A stretch of DNA of 64,000 nucleotides from Hydnum rufescens UP504 (Eukaryota; Basidiomycota; Agaricomycetes; Cantharellales; Hydnaceae): the NCBI GenBank assembly GCA_014904985.1, contig MU128949.1:219323-283322 (forward strand), given 5' to 3'. The notes beneath the pieces were generated by a model, which had not been told where the DNA came from, did no database searches, and saw only the letters and a program-made list of their open reading frames with translations. Shown one piece after another: positions 11,326-23,514 of this stretch (position 1 is its first letter; the number at the start of each line of letters is the position of its first letter). Position numbers and translations under genes: made by a program.

Positions 11326-11825
11326 TCCTTGAGAGTCCGCAATGGACTGGGAACTATAAGAATCATAAGAATCACTATAGGAGAAGTTTGAACGTAGTCA
11401 GCATTCATATTCAAACAATGCAGGCGAGTATGTCCAAGGACATACCTCCCAGGCACAGCCTGATTCCGGAATGCGGAGAATGTCTCGTTCGGCTTCAAGC
11501 CATAGACGAATTCGGCGAGCATTAATTGCCCATACCCCGTTAATAGCTAATATTGGCATCAGCGGCTGCATTGCACATCGACATCGCAGATATAACAACA
11601 GGCTGTGCACACCGGGCACAATGTATATCCATTGTAGACAGCCTTACCAATCTTACCAGTGTTCAGAAGGGAATGGGTGAGCACAGGAGCCTTGAACCCG
11701 GCTACGAAGAAAATCTTGGACGAGACGACACAACTCTCGAACTACGGTAAGGATTAAGGAGCGTCTGTCCTAAAACATCGGTGCATCCCGGCACATCACC
11801 CCCACCGTCCAGACCGTCCCAATGG
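11326..11825. other. No gene recognised
   Basis: Contains only short overlapping frames on both strands. No conserved motif seen. Confidence 0.45.
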
Positions 11826-11890
11826 CTTTTAGAGTCGGGGATTGGCGCTTGCCGCCGCTACCGATTGAGTATGTACTGTATAGACGGCGA
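11826..11890 (+). repeat. Dispersed repeat family, copy 2 (GAGTCGGGGATTGGCGC)
   Basis: TTTAGAGTCGGGGATTGGCG followed by CTTGCCGCCGCTACC. The same string recurs with small changes at 20962-21000 and 26044-26075, and reversed at about 47996-48022. Confidence 0.6.
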
Positions 11891-11967
11891 TAAGAGTTGG
11901 CCGTGCAGGGAAGTTAGCCGTGTATCCGAGTGGGACTCATCGATTGTCCACTCGGTGATGAGTCCAG

Positions 11968-12077
11968 GGTCGCTAGTGGTTCTGCGCGGCAGGGTCGGTC
12001 TAAATACTGTATAGGAAATATTCATTTAGCAGCAGCTCCCATATCGAGCCATTATTGACGCACCGTATCAGCCGCTG
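11968..12077 (+). repeat. About 110-bp repeat shared with intron 3 of the 14909-18491 gene
   Basis: The segment around GGGTCGGTCTAAATA...TAGGAAATATTCATTTAG, then CAGCTCCCATATCGA, is repeated at 15500-15615 in the same orientation with a few substitutions and a small indel. Confidence 0.8.
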
Positions 12078-12658
12078 TCGCCAGTCACTCTATCTTCGCA
12101 GAGAACTTCTGGGCATCTGTGAATCTCTTTGCCCGAGTCTTCTTGGGATTATGTACCGGGGATTCTTAGCTTCCATATGTTCATGTGCTCTGTTCAAGCT
12201 GCGCGTCCAAATGAATGGGTGGCGCGTGGGGGCCTATCATTTCTGCAAGCTCCTCATTTTGTTCATTGGCCCTTTTCATTTTGATACACCGCCTCGACCA
12301 CGTAATTACCCATGTAAAAACCACTCTTGGCGAACCCCACGTTCGAGGTACAACTCCGACCTACTCGGTACACAAACGCACCTCCCTATTCTAGTCGTGG
12401 GAGCCTCGTCAATCCTGAGAGTTCATACTCGGGACCCGTGGGAATCGTCTTGGCGGTTTGACATGTCACTGTTTTCTTTGGGGATGTCGATACGGATCCT
12501 TTGATTTACAGACGATTTACACAGGGAAAGCTCCTAACTGGATTCTTGTCGCGGCCGAAAACCAGCCGGACTTTGATAACCGTGTATAAAGGCCATCTGG
12601 TGCTCTACACCAGTTCTTCTGCTCCCCATGCCCCCAGTCGTGGGGATTTAGGGTAACC
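12078..12658. other. Upstream region of the lipase gene
   Basis: No gene recognised. A plus-strand frame at 12055-12504 has no recognisable domain. The 3' part presumably holds the lipase promoter; no specific site was identified. Confidence 0.45.
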
Positions 12659-14493
12659 ATGTTCGTCAGTACAGCTGTCCATTTGCTTGTCGTACTTGTG
12701 GCTTCCTTGGTGTTCCCGGTTCCTGCAGCCAATCTGATTGAGACCAGGAGCACCATCACATCCGTGCCGTCGTCGACCGTGACAGCATTGACAATCTACG
12801 GACAGGTGCTATCTCCCTCGCATACTGTTATTTTCGAGGTCACTCTACAACTAGCCCTTACAACAGTTCTCTCGCATATCGTATTGCCCTCCCTCCCAAA
12901 TCTCCAGTTGGACGTGTGGGCGTCAGTCATATATCGGATTTTTGTTTGTTTGAATCCGTACACATAACCCATGTCCACACAGAGCCCTGCAGTGCTCTCC
13001 CGGATTTCATTCCGTACGTCCTCCTTCCCCCAGAATGATGTTACGGGGCCTGAATCTATTAACCTATCGTCAGTTACCTCGTTGGCGGTGATATTGGAAT
13101 CACACCATACTACTATGTGGGATATTGGCCCGCGGAAAATACGGGTAAGACCTCAGGTTTACTGGGTTGCAGTAACAGGCACCTTGGCTCAAGTGCTTAT
13201 TTCGGAATCGATGTATAGCTGTTATTGTGCATCAAGGGAGGCCTCCGTATTATGTCAGTTACGCCGTAGCCATGAATTCGGTTCAACTCTAATTGTACCA
13301 TACAGCTTGCATCGCTCCTAAAGAACTTTGAAGTCCCCCTCACACCCCTTGATATCACACTCTTTCCTGGACTTGGCTCATCCATCAAGGTATCGTTTGC
13401 CGTTTATTTTTTCCAGACTCTTGCCTTCAGTGTTCACCTGAATTTCGCTCTCAGGTTCACTGTAAGTTCAAATCGATGATTGTGAGTATTCATCGGTGAA
13501 ATGCACTTAATTTCTTGCAGCTGGATTTGCCTCTGTGCAAGCTTTAACCGCAAAAGCTATCCTCGCCGCGGTCAACAAGACCCTATCAGATCACTCCATC
13601 AGCAAAGTGACTATCGTAGGACATTCACTAGGTCAATCATCCAGTTCCTGAGACGCAGCCCCCGTGAAAGTTCGCTTCAACTTACATGATTCGATGATAG
13701 GCGGTGCCATCGGCATGATCGACATGGTGTATCTTCGGCTGCACCTCCCGTCGTCTACCTCGTTCAAATTCGTGGGTCACGGCATCCCGCGCGTCGGTAA
13801 TCAAGCTTTTGCAGACTACGTCGATTCAACCGTGTGTTTTTCATTCTCTTCTCCTCTCCTCTCCTCTCCAACTTGGGGGGGGGGGTTAGCATTCATGTTC
13901 TGTGTTGCCAACGTGAAGGTTTTTTTATATTTATTTTTTATCTAGTTCTTTGACGTCACGCGTATCAATTACGCTGGGGTAGGCTCTTATATCTCTCGTT
14001 TATCTTAATATAAGTAAATGGCGCTTCAGCTGAAAGGTGCCATCCTCTATTCTATTCTAGGACCCGATTCCCATCGTCCCCGGCCTATTTCTAGGCTATC
14101 ACCACGTCTCGGGCGAAGTACACATCCTCAAGAACAACACGTGGATCGCATGTGCAGGCATGTTAACGTCTTTTGAATTTCATCGAATCCATCAAAACAT
14201 TCATGATTTTTAAACCCTATGCGCCACACACACACACACCTGCCTTTTTGGTATTTTTATGTTCGGTATATGATATGAATATCAATCGCCGGACCCCCCT
14301 ACACCCCACAGGCCAGGACAACCCTAATATCGAATGCTCAACCGGCGACGTTCCTACCCTCTTGAGCGCGAACCCCCTGGATCACTTGGGTCCGTACAAT
14401 GGCATTTGGGTCAGTTGTTTTTTTTTTTTTTTTTTTTTGTTCGTCTTGCGAGTGTGCCGCAGAGCAGCAGCAGCGCACACCACCCTATTATAA
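12659..14493 (+). CDS. Secreted class 3 lipase (fungal lipase 3 family)
   Basis: Probable extracellular alpha/beta-hydrolase acting on acylglycerol or related esters. Translation from ATG 12659 begins with a hydrophobic signal peptide ending near VFPVPAA. Spliced exons then give SYCPPSQISSWTCG, EPCSALPDFIPY, a GGDIGITPYYYVGYWP stretch, IAVIVHQG, LDITLFPGLGSSIK and SKVTIVGHSLGGAIG with the nucleophile Ser in GHSLG. The Asp (DPIPIVP) and His (DHLGPY) of the triad follow in later exons. GHSLGGAIG is rebuilt by removing a short intron beginning GTCAAT at about 13633. The intron at 14158-14311 starts with GC, not GT. The last splice is unclear because a poly-T run follows GIW; the end given is the stop of the read-through frame. 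Length and motif order fit the family; some exon borders in the 13.0-13.2 kb part are uncertain. Confidence 0.78.
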
Positions 14494-14908
14494 TGGCCCA
14501 GTCTAATATCTCATATGCTGACTACCTATTTATCTATATGGATAGTTTGACCCCATGTACTGTACACGTAGTACGACACTTCTTGCATATTGGGTCCCAT
14601 CGCTTGCATCGGGTTTGTAGCGTCGGAAGAACTTTTTGGCATATAGCGCGGCTAAGTGGAAAGAGGCTCATCACTCGCAGTCACAGTCACTAGTGTACTA
14701 TTCAAGACGGGATGATATTGCAACTTCCATTGTGTCTGAACGGGGTGAGGAGAAGAAAGAGCTAGAGGTACAGGCGAACTAGCATAGTTCAGGAATCTTT
14801 GTGTGTGGGCGTAGCGATGAACGGGAATGGAACATAGACAGATGGGGGGATATGCGACGGTCGAATAGCAAATAGCGAGGGATGCACGCAGCAGTCACTA
14901 GGCATTAT
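14494..14908. other. Intergenic, lipase 3' side to HAM1-like gene 3' side
   Basis: The two genes converge here. No further gene or RNA recognised. Confidence 0.45.
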
Positions 14909-17900
14909 CTAAACACGGAGATTAAGCGACATATGTGGTGACCATGCTAGCTCGTCTCTGATGCAATGAATGTGGCTGAGTCGCAATCTCATAGTAAGTC
15001 TGGTCCACCACGGGAGGGGCCGCAATATTTCTAAATCAAAAGGGGAATCATCAGCAAGGGAGAATAGCGCCAGGCGACCTAGCGAGACGCACTCAATCAA
15101 GGTGGTATCCAAATTCGATGCAATAGTCATCCAACTTCTCATTGTCCGCTGCCTAAGCTCGGAATCATCCAGTCCAGCGTACTCATCGGCTATTGTACTC
15201 TGGCGTCGACTCCTGGACGGTGGGAGGGCAGTAACATCCGTCTCGTCGCGGATTACATCCTTATCGATCCCGAGCTCAGCCATTGTAGGCACATCCGAAA
15301 GTTTAACGAATGACTTGGTACGGTTTCGGGGCAAGGGGCCGGTGTTCACTCCTGCACCGACGAATGCTCCTGTGGCAAAGGATGAATGGCGCGAACGGGG
15401 TGGTGAGGCGATGTGCTCGGGAAGCGTGGTATCGATCGAGGATGTTGCATCGAGCGCTTCGGACATAAAAGGGCGATGCTGATCCTGCAGTCCAGGATCA
15501 TAGGCTAGTGCTCTGCGCGGGCCAGGGTACGCAGTAGGGTCGGTCTAAATATATAGGAAATATTCATTTAGTAGCAGCTCCCATATCGAACCGTTATGGA
15601 CGCACTGTATCGACCGCAGCAGCCTCAGTAAGATACTCGCTCATTGACTTACGCCTAATCTTCGACTGTTCCTGTCGCACATCCGCAGACTCAGTGCGCT
15701 TGTCCGGGATTGAAACAACGGCACCAGGGAGATCAGTTTGCTCCTGGCCCTGCAGATCCCGCGTCACCTTCGTCATCGAGATATTCTGCCTACCGCTAGT
15801 GACATCACGTGTGCCGTCAAAGCCATGTAAGGTGTTGGCACGATCCGCCGTGGCCAGCATGCCTTCAAGGGTCGTCCCGTCTGCTTCGGCTTTGGCATCG
15901 AGGGAGTCAGCCATTACAGTGGAACGGCGCTGCTCCCTTCCACTACCAAGGATAGGGGGATCAATGGAAGACGCAGCAGTAGCATACTCCGAATCGTATG
16001 CTTCCAGTGAGGGTTCGCCAGCGGGGGTATACGCGAGGGATAGGCGGCGTGCGGTCAGCGAAGATGAGGCTGGTGGTTCGTCGAGAGCGACATGGGGTTG
16101 TGATTGGGCTCGAGGTGGGTTCTATATCGAGATCAGGATCATCCGGTCTTGAGTTCAAAGTGCACACGATGTGAAGGGTCCAATCAGAACACTCACCGCA
16201 ATCGTGTCCAACGCCGTAGCATCACCCCGGCTGAGGTCAGTGAGACTCATCGCCATGCTCATCCTGCGACTTTTCAGGCCGCCTGAACTGCTGCCCTCTT
16301 CATCATCGTTCCCGTCGCCCATAGCAGCCGAGTTGGGCCCGCTCCCAAAGGGATTTTCGAGCGAGTCGAGCACTTCGCGACCTGTAGCCAGTGGGCGAGC
16401 GGAGACCCCACTTGTCATGCGCAGCGAAGCGAGGAATGCCGCACGCGCACCCATAGGGCCACTAGCGCTGGGGAGAGGCGACTTACCTACGGTGTGGATT
16501 GCATCAGGGGCTTTAGCTGCCACCTGTAGAGAAGCACTTGGGTCCGCAGATGCCGTTGATGCTGCCGGAGCATTGTAAAATGGGTCGACCCAGGCCTCAA
16601 ATGCGGATCTGATACGTTCATCGATTGACTCCGCAAACTTGGCCCTGACCAGGGTACTCAACCACCCGTTCCAGACTTTGCCAACAACGCTATCGGGCTT
16701 TCGGGAGGTTTCGAGAGCTATGTCTTGTTTCTCCACGTCAACCCTCACTTTCGGATGTCCGCTTGTCTCGAGGGAGATATCAAGGTCGAAGAGAATAGCA
16801 AGAGATGCCGACCCGGAATCAGAGAAGCCCAGGAGACCACGCTTAGTGATCTCGTACGCGGCTCCTTCGATGATGAGACGGAGACCACGGAGCCTGACGA
16901 TGGTAGGCGATGCGTGGGCCATACCGATGCCAGCGCTATAGGAGAATGAAATGTCTTCTGGGAGCAGCGAGGGAAGGCGAGGCCTCAGGGATGAGAACAA
17001 ATAACTGAACTCCTCGTTCTCGCTGGTGATAGGATCTAGTTCCCATCCGATAGTATCCAATCCCTCCATCAGTGAGCAGACCTTCACTCTTAAGGTACTT
17101 GCAGGATCATTCCAAATGCGTTCCACTCCTCTGGAGGCACGAGCGACTCGAGCGTTTCCGACAAGTCCCTTCCATAGAGACATAACCTCGTTGCAGAAGA
17201 CGTGGTTGGACGTTGCGAAACTAGGCTGGGCTATCAAAGCCAAAAAATGAGCCTGTATTTCATCGAACTGCCGTATGGTATGTTCGGGTGAGTAGAGGAA
17301 GACCCCGCTGGGGTGGACTCCAATGGTTTCGCTGCTGCTTGGGGTTGTAGCTGTGACGTGCACAATTGCTTTATTGACACTGTCAAGTACCTCACGCAGT
17401 GCTCCGACGAGTTCGACACCAGTGACAAGGGTCCGACGTAAATCAGTGCTGGACCCCGTCAAGAACGTAACGAGATTGAGGACAGACTCGACGAGATCGG
17501 TCACGCTATCAGTGGAACCCAAATGCTGTTGAATAGCAGGTAGTACTCGAAGAGCGAGCTTGGCAGATGTCTCAAGGACACGCAATAGAAGCGCGAGGTG
17601 GATTGGAGATGCAATGAGAGAGGCAAACAAGGCATCAAAGTTTTTCGACGTGGGAAATTTGAGACTAAAGTAGAAAGTCAGAAACATTTTAATGACTGGG
17701 AGTGTATAGTTGCATGAATGCACTTACGCCTCAATGGCTTCAGGAGAGCTAAACGTCGAGGTTGCCAGAGATTGTAAGCGAGACTGTAACTCGTCAATGA
17801 GGACAACAACGGTGGCATGTTCAAGACGAGGAAGACCAAGGTTGTCGATAGAGACAAGTCCTGCACTTGTGTTGAGTATCAAAATGAGATTGGCAGCTTT

Positions 17901-18491
17901 ATGCGTCTCACCCACGATGTCACCCTTCTTCCAGCATGCTGTGAAGGCCGCCCAAGCGTTAGTGACCATGACGTCAACCCCACTTTCCCATAGCAGCCTG
18001 GTAGAATTCGCAAAGGCCTTCTGAGCCTCATCTGCCTTTGGTTCGTCGTTTAATTCGATGCCTCCCGACGGAGCCTCGTCGCCAAATTCGGACCATATGC
18101 TTCCGCGTCGCGAGACTGTGGGCTCACGGGTGGGCGTGCGACGATGTCCGGTCGCAAAGGAAGAACGACGACTGGAAGGGAGTGAGATTGCGGCGCCCAC
18201 ATTCCCCGTGCGGCCTCCAACACTACTGGTGGGAGGTGCCTGACCCACCTTGGCTTCTTGCGCTACGAGACTCTTTGACCTAGGGCGAGGACCATAGGTA
18301 GCGGACGCCACAGAACCCATAGACGCGGGACCCAGGACAGCATCACGTCCGGGCGTAGGTACGCCTTCGGGTCTCGTAGGAGCAGTTGGCTGTGGAGCAA
18401 TTTGGGTGAGCGGCCTCAAGAACGAGGGGCGTGGTCTGCGACTGCTCATGTTTTCAGTGAGGCGACTTTTCCTCGTTCCACTGGATATCAT
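14909..18491 (-). CDS. HAM1-like (BPI/lipid-transfer fold) protein candidate, 1,104 aa
   Basis: Four exons join in phase: 18491-17728, 17664-16197, 16121-15615 and 15484-14909, giving 1,104 residues. The N-terminal 250 residues are basic and Ser/Pro/Arg-rich (disordered). The middle (about 255-620) is helical, then has GLLGFSDSGSASLAILFDLD, VRVDVEKQDIALET and IDERIRSAFEAWVDPFY. These resemble the C-terminal part of fungal HAM1-like proteins (Pfam HAM1_N/HAM1_C), predicted BPI/SMP-like lipid-binding modules. The tail is low-complexity with RRxS sites (RRQST, RRKS). The assignment rests on a remembered pattern, so it could be another lipid-transfer-like family. The third intron (15614-15485, 130 nt) is about twice as long as the others (62-75 nt) and contains a dispersed repeat. 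Confidence 0.5.
15500..15615 (+). repeat. Copy of the 11968-12077 repeat inside an intron
   Basis: Lies within the third intron of the 14909-18491 gene and reaches its 5' splice site. It shares GGTCGGTCTAAATA, AGGAAATATTCATTTAG and CAGCTCCCATATCGA with the copy near 12 kb. Confidence 0.8.
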
Positions 18492-19696
18492 TAGATTGTT
18501 GACCTTCCTTCATTAGTTGTGCGGCTCACCGTAGCCACACTGGGGTTAAGTTGTGCCCGTTGAGTCTAACTGTGCTTCGGATATAGCCGGGGCTCCACTT
18601 ACCCAACTTGGGGGGGTGTGAGACTGGGCATTGCGAGTGTACAATGATACAAATTATTATATACATTGGTACATGCGCAAGAACAGAAAGTTCTGTGGCA
18701 CCTCCTGAATACTCACAGGATATAGTGTTCTGATACGGTGGAGCTGGCCATGCAAACAATGAGCGTTCAAACGAAATATGAACATCTTCATCATACCGTC
18801 TGCTACAAAAAAAGCTCGCTCTTCTTGGGCTGAGCAAGGCACTCTAGCTCAGATGTTTCACCCATCAGCCCCATCATCCTGGCGAGACAATCACCCTCGA
18901 TATTCCACGTCTTGCCTTCCTCTGGGCTGGATTCCCGTTGTCCCATCAGCAACTCAACATCCGCCAAATACTGTCAGATTTGGGGTTGAAAATACAGGAG
19001 CTCATAAGATGCATCCGAGTGCCCAAATCCCAATCTCAGTATCAAAGGGTGTCCGTAGGATTACTTTAGGTGCTCAGAGCGCAAAAGGGCCAATCACCTC
19101 CATCATTCATTGTTGAAAAATCGGTGCGGAGCCACTTAGATTCGCACAACGAGAGGAAAGATAGAGCGTTTCATCAGAGCTCAAGCAAACGCTTGAGGGA
19201 ACTTCGGTACATCCCGAGAAACTATCTAAGGATACGCTGACTAAGTGATGAGCGTTAGAGCTCGCCCATCCCCAATTCCAACAAAGGCTTATAGCATATA
19301 GGTGCGAGAAGAGTTGGGGAAGTCCTTTAAGAACCGTGCCGATGGAAAGTGGCTGAGGGTGATGATGAGACAATGAAGTCCAGGAATGACTAGGTAGATC
19401 GTAGAGTATAGAAATCACCATCCCAAGCTTCTATCGGAGAGGAATGCTGAGGAAAATGCTCAGTTTTCTGTCGGGTAAGTTGGGAAATTTCGGAAAGTGC
19501 CAAAGGTCCATGGTGGTCGGAGGAAATGAATGATATTTTCCAGCGAATCTTGCAGGGCATGGATTAGGACTGGACGGTTACACGTGGAGTTTCGGCCATC
19601 TTGTCACTCAGTGTCATAGCAGCATAACTTTCATTTCTGGCTGAGTTACCGAGGCCCGAGCACGAAGCAGCGCTTCGAGCGTTTCAACGTCCCCAA
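18492..19696. other. No gene recognised
   Basis: Upstream side of the HAM1-like gene. Frames at 18778-19116 (+) and 19107-19421 (-) show no domain. Promoter elements could not be pinned down. Confidence 0.45.
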
Positions 19697-19800
19697 CTCT
19701 TACGTAAGTAAGAGAGTATCTTTCGGGTCACGAGTGCCGGAATTCATTTCCGGTGTCCAGGGCTGTGCTCCCTGATTTGGTAGTCCTACCAAATTTGGGA
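19697..19800 (-). repeat. Dispersed repeat family, copy 3 (inverted relative to copy 1)
   Basis: On the minus strand this reads AGCACAGCCCTGGACAC ... CTCTCTTACTTACGTAAGAG then TTGGGGA, matching 11196-11325. Copies 1 and 3 thus face each other across the lipase and HAM1-like genes. Confidence 0.6.
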
Positions 19801-19851
19801 TTTTTCCACGTGCCTACAGGGCGAAGCCGACCTTTGGTGCGAGCTTCGTAG

Positions 19852-20478
19852 TTACGTGTCTGCCAATTTATCAATCTCAACCACAACGCCTCCGGATCCA
19901 GCGGAAATCCGCACTGCCAATAGACATCGATTTGAATTTGAACTCGGATTTATGCCAACTTCCACTACCTCCAATCTCTCACCTCTTTCGGGATACCCTA
20001 CGCGACGAAAACGCATCTCCAAGTTGATGGTAAGAAAAATATGACGGATCCTGCGGCGATTATCTATGTCTCTTCTGGCGATTTCGAAGAGAATGGCATC
20101 AGTGGATGGCACGGTATCTAGTAGGTGTTCATCGACTTCCGACTTTCCTAGTAAGCCAACTCGACCATCGTATGAGCCACCGTCCCTAAGTAAAGGACCT
20201 ATGGTCAGCTCCAATCCTCCCTCCATCATCTCCTGCGGTGTGCCTCCATACGAATCAAAATGCAAATGACTGGTACGAGCCATGTTTCTCCGGTGCTTCA
20301 GGTGAGTCGGGATCATAGGATGTATGACGTCTTTTCTGATTGAAATGCGGATATCCTCCCGTCGCGTTCCGGTTCGCTCGAGTTCCAGGAGAATAAGCGG
20401 ATGATTGAGAAGATCAAGAGCGACAGTCTTGCAACCAATTGCAAGGAAGACCCCGGTCGTGCGCACCGAGTACGCCAC
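19852..20478 (-). pseudogene. F-box family protein, C-terminal fragment
   Basis: Open frame of 208 residues with no F-box of its own. The stretch VALDLLNHPLILLELERTGT and then DIRISI parallels the segment after the F-box in the complete gene at 23515-25358 (ALWLERSGTRPLDVYLTID), where such proteins go from the F-box into irregular leucine-rich repeats. The upstream exon with the F-box is not joined to it; about 460 bp upstream is the motif copy at 20962-21000, and beyond it a promoter-like module. It is therefore probably a truncated relative. A real gene with a different first exon cannot be excluded. Confidence 0.45.
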
Positions 20479-20961
20479 GCCTTGGTTTTATCAGCTCAAG
20501 ATCATTACCCTGAGGACTTCTCGGTCTTTACGATCGACTGATCGCCGCATCGTGTGGATTGGAAGAGATCTTGCCTGTAATCATCATCGCCCAACTGGAT
20601 CTCACGTTCGTCATGGGGCGACAGACATTTAACTGTGAAGCAAGTTCGAAGACATACTCGCAGCCGATCTTTTCCATCGCTCAGCTTGCGGCGGAGATGC
20701 GGTACTCTGTCTTGTGTGGGATCATGTACTATTTGCTGTACTACTTCCACCAGGTTCAAGTTTTCGTTGTCCTGGGCTGGGACGATAGGTTCCCACGCTC
20801 GTCAATCCCTTCTTACTTGTTCTCTTCTACATGAAAATAATGCATACATCTTAATATATGCCCTCTGTGGAATCCCTCATGAGTTCAATTGAACACAGGC
20901 ACTTTAACCTCTGGAACTTTCATGTTGCATACATTATGAAAAATAGCCACATAACAACCGG

Positions 20962-21000
20962 CTTAAGAGTTGGGGATTGGCGCTTGTCGCTGCTACCCGT
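20962..21000 (+). repeat. Dispersed repeat family, copy 4
   Basis: TTAAGAGTTGGGGATTGGCG then CTTGTCGCTGCTACC, matching the 11826 copy. Confidence 0.6.
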
Positions 21001-21044
21001 GGTATTCTATGAGGTGAGAGAAACCGGGCAGTTGTTCTCTAGAT

Positions 21045-21235
21045 CAGGCGTCACACGCTCGGAAAAATCGGCCAGACAGTGGATTAGAGGTTCCGAGGTA
21101 ATTCACTGTCCTCCCAAGTTTGGGTGTACGGAGACATTGAGGTTTGGTTTTAAGTGAATGACGCAGTTAACTGGGAGGTTACTTTCGAAAGGCTCAGCGG
21201 TACGGTCACGTATGTTACCGTCTTCGTCCCTCACA
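21045..21235 (+). repeat. F-box upstream module, copy A
   Basis: The segment starting ATCAGGCGTCACACGCTCGG, with GACAGTGGATTAGAGGTTC, AGTTTGGGTGT and a GGTCACGTATGTTACC end, resembles 21748-22010 and 25455-25650. In the latter two it lies directly upstream of an F-box gene start, so it looks like a duplicated promoter/5' region. Confidence 0.7.
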
Positions 21236-21658
21236 ATGACAAAGAGTTGAAGAAAGTAGGGCACGAACCTGAGATATCCGCAATAGCGTTTTGGCAGGTC
21301 CTCCAGGCTCCATGAGCGCCGAGGAGTGCGTGTGGACCAGTATCTCGGCAGTAATCTCATTCGGACATGCTGAAATGGGCGCGACACGGGCACGCAAGGA
21401 TGTTAGTTCTTCCTCTGCAACGAATCTCGCCTGGCGGATAAGACTTTCGGCTTCTTCGAGAGCCGCAAGATGAGCACTGAGACGGTGAATTGGCGATTCC
21501 ATGCGTGGATCTCTTCGAATGTCTCCTGGCCCCGTCAAAACGAAGGTGACTGACGGGTGGTTCTTCCAATCTTCACTAAGATCGTATAGAAAGGATTTAA
21601 TACGCTGGGACGTAGTGGTCTTGTAATGTATGACATTGTCGAGGACACCGTGCAACAT
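21236..21658 (-). pseudogene. F-box protein, truncated N-terminal exon
   Basis: Start chosen at MLHGVLDN by alignment with MSHGVLGD of the gene at 25358. The coiled-coil-like LAALEEAESLIRQARFVAEE and the F-box start APISACPNEITAEIL are present, up to RISQ followed by a 5' splice site as in the intact gene. About 25 bases into that intron the homology stops and copy A of the upstream module begins, so the rest of this gene is missing at this place. Confidence 0.65.
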
Positions 21659-21747
21659 CCCTCGAGAGTCCAATTCACGTGATGGCATGGCCAGATGCAC
21701 CACAAGCATAAACAGGACCAAATATAGAAGAAAACCAGGGTGTTGTG

Positions 21748-22080
21748 ATCTAGATCAGGCGTCACGCGCTGAGAAAAATTGGCCAGGCACTGGATTAGAG
21801 GCTCTGGTAGACACCATATCGTCATTGTACCGCCTGACGGTGACTTCAGGTTTGGGTGTGGGGACATTAAGGTTTGGTTTAATGTGATAGTTGACTGTTT
21901 AGAGTTGGGCGCTTGAAGCTGTGGGAGGTTCCTTCCGAAGAACGGGATGAGCGGTGAGGTGAACTGGCACTAGCGGTCATGTTAATGTCTCAACTCTTCG
22001 TCTAACAATGCTACAACCAGCAAAAATTGCTGCCGCCAATAGCAATCCGGTCACATCTTCGTGGGATTCTACTTGTAGCT
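21748..22080 (+). repeat. F-box upstream module, copy B
   Basis: GATCAGGCGTCACGCGCTGA, CACTGGATTAGAGGCTCTGG and GGTTTGGGTGTGGGGACATT match copies A and C. It lies directly upstream of the truncated F-box exon at 21236-21658. Confidence 0.7.
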
Positions 22081-23514
22081 TGAAATCAATTGGGAAAGGC
22101 TTTTAACAAACCGTCGAGGCTTGTTCATGATCTGCGAGATATTACTGTTCAATTCGTGCCCTGCAGTCATACTGGGCCTAGACAAGCCAAAGGAGAGCGT
22201 TGTTGTCCACCGAACCCAAAACATGAGATGAGATCCAATGTACATCCAGGATCCACTCAGAACAGACCCCGGGGGGCAAAGGAATACCACCGTGGGAACG
22301 GGAACTGCCGTAGTCACGAATTGCTATACCTGGTCTCGGCCGGGCTGTGCTACACCAATCCATTCTTCCAAGCTCTCGGGAATTACGATCATTCCAACTC
22401 CTTCCCCAACCTGCCCCAGCTCTCCCAAAATAATTAACAATGATCCACTCGTTCCTATGTGTTCAAAGCAGATGTAGCTTTGTGGGATATGTAATTGGGG
22501 GGTCAGCCGGGGCAAGGACCACCCCCCGGGTCAATGGCAACAGCAACAGCCCGTCGCATGGTAACCCCTTGGCCCCTCCCAGTCACCCTTCCAGCAGCCT
22601 TATGCCGCATCGCTGGGCTGGCCATCGGAGGCCAGATACCAGCCCCTGAAACGTTAATCGAACCAAAGTTTCGAAGGCATCTGTGGGCACTCATTCAGAT
22701 CTAAATGGACTTGGGGTGCCAACTCTTATGTGTTATCCCAAATGCGCGAGTCCTCACATGCCAATGTAGTAGTTTCCTTGTTTGTAGCAAAGCAGTCCTG
22801 TTTTTTTTCTCCCAGGTTTCGAGTGCACTCAAGAGATAGCGAAGGCATGAGTGCTTTTGTGAGAGTTACGGCGTTCGAGTAGAATTTCCCCCTGGTTACT
22901 AAGCAGACAAGAAAGAGTTCGGATTGATGAGACTCGAGAAACTCAGGTGAATAAGCAGCGGCAGGAAGAACACTACAAGTCCTTGGGATTTTGTGGGCTC
23001 AAGCCCGTCTTTTATACTATTTACATGAGGCACAGAAACACATAAGATGGGGTAAAACATGAAGTAAAAGTCCAATTGTCAATGATGGCGGCAAGAAAGA
23101 AAAGGGGTAAAAGATCGCCAGTGAAACCTAGCTATAAGATCCAAACAGTAGATTGGCGAATAACGATTGGAGAGGCCATCGGCATAGCCTCACGGGGTCG
23201 CGGTTGTCTCCGTCAGCGCGCCCGGTCATTTTCGTAATTCCTCGCTCCAACATGCTTTTCATCTGAGAGAATCTGATCCAAAAAACCAGTTTGCGCAATA
23301 CGCATCACTAGATTTGATCGCACTCGATAGTTACAAAGTACGGAGTGCATGTTGGAATCCCCATGCGCGCATTGCGTCTGCGTTACTCTGATCACATATC
23401 AACAAGATGGATGATGGAGCACCTCTTGGGTCCCCATTGAATCTGCTTTCTCCTTAGCAAAGCTGTCAGAGGGAGTCGTCACAAATGTCGGAGAGAACCC
23501 ACACTGTCAACTTG
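22081..23514. other. No gene recognised
   Basis: About 1.4 kb between the truncated and complete F-box genes. Short frames only; a GC-rich island at 22498-22640 has no clear coding signal. Confidence 0.45.
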
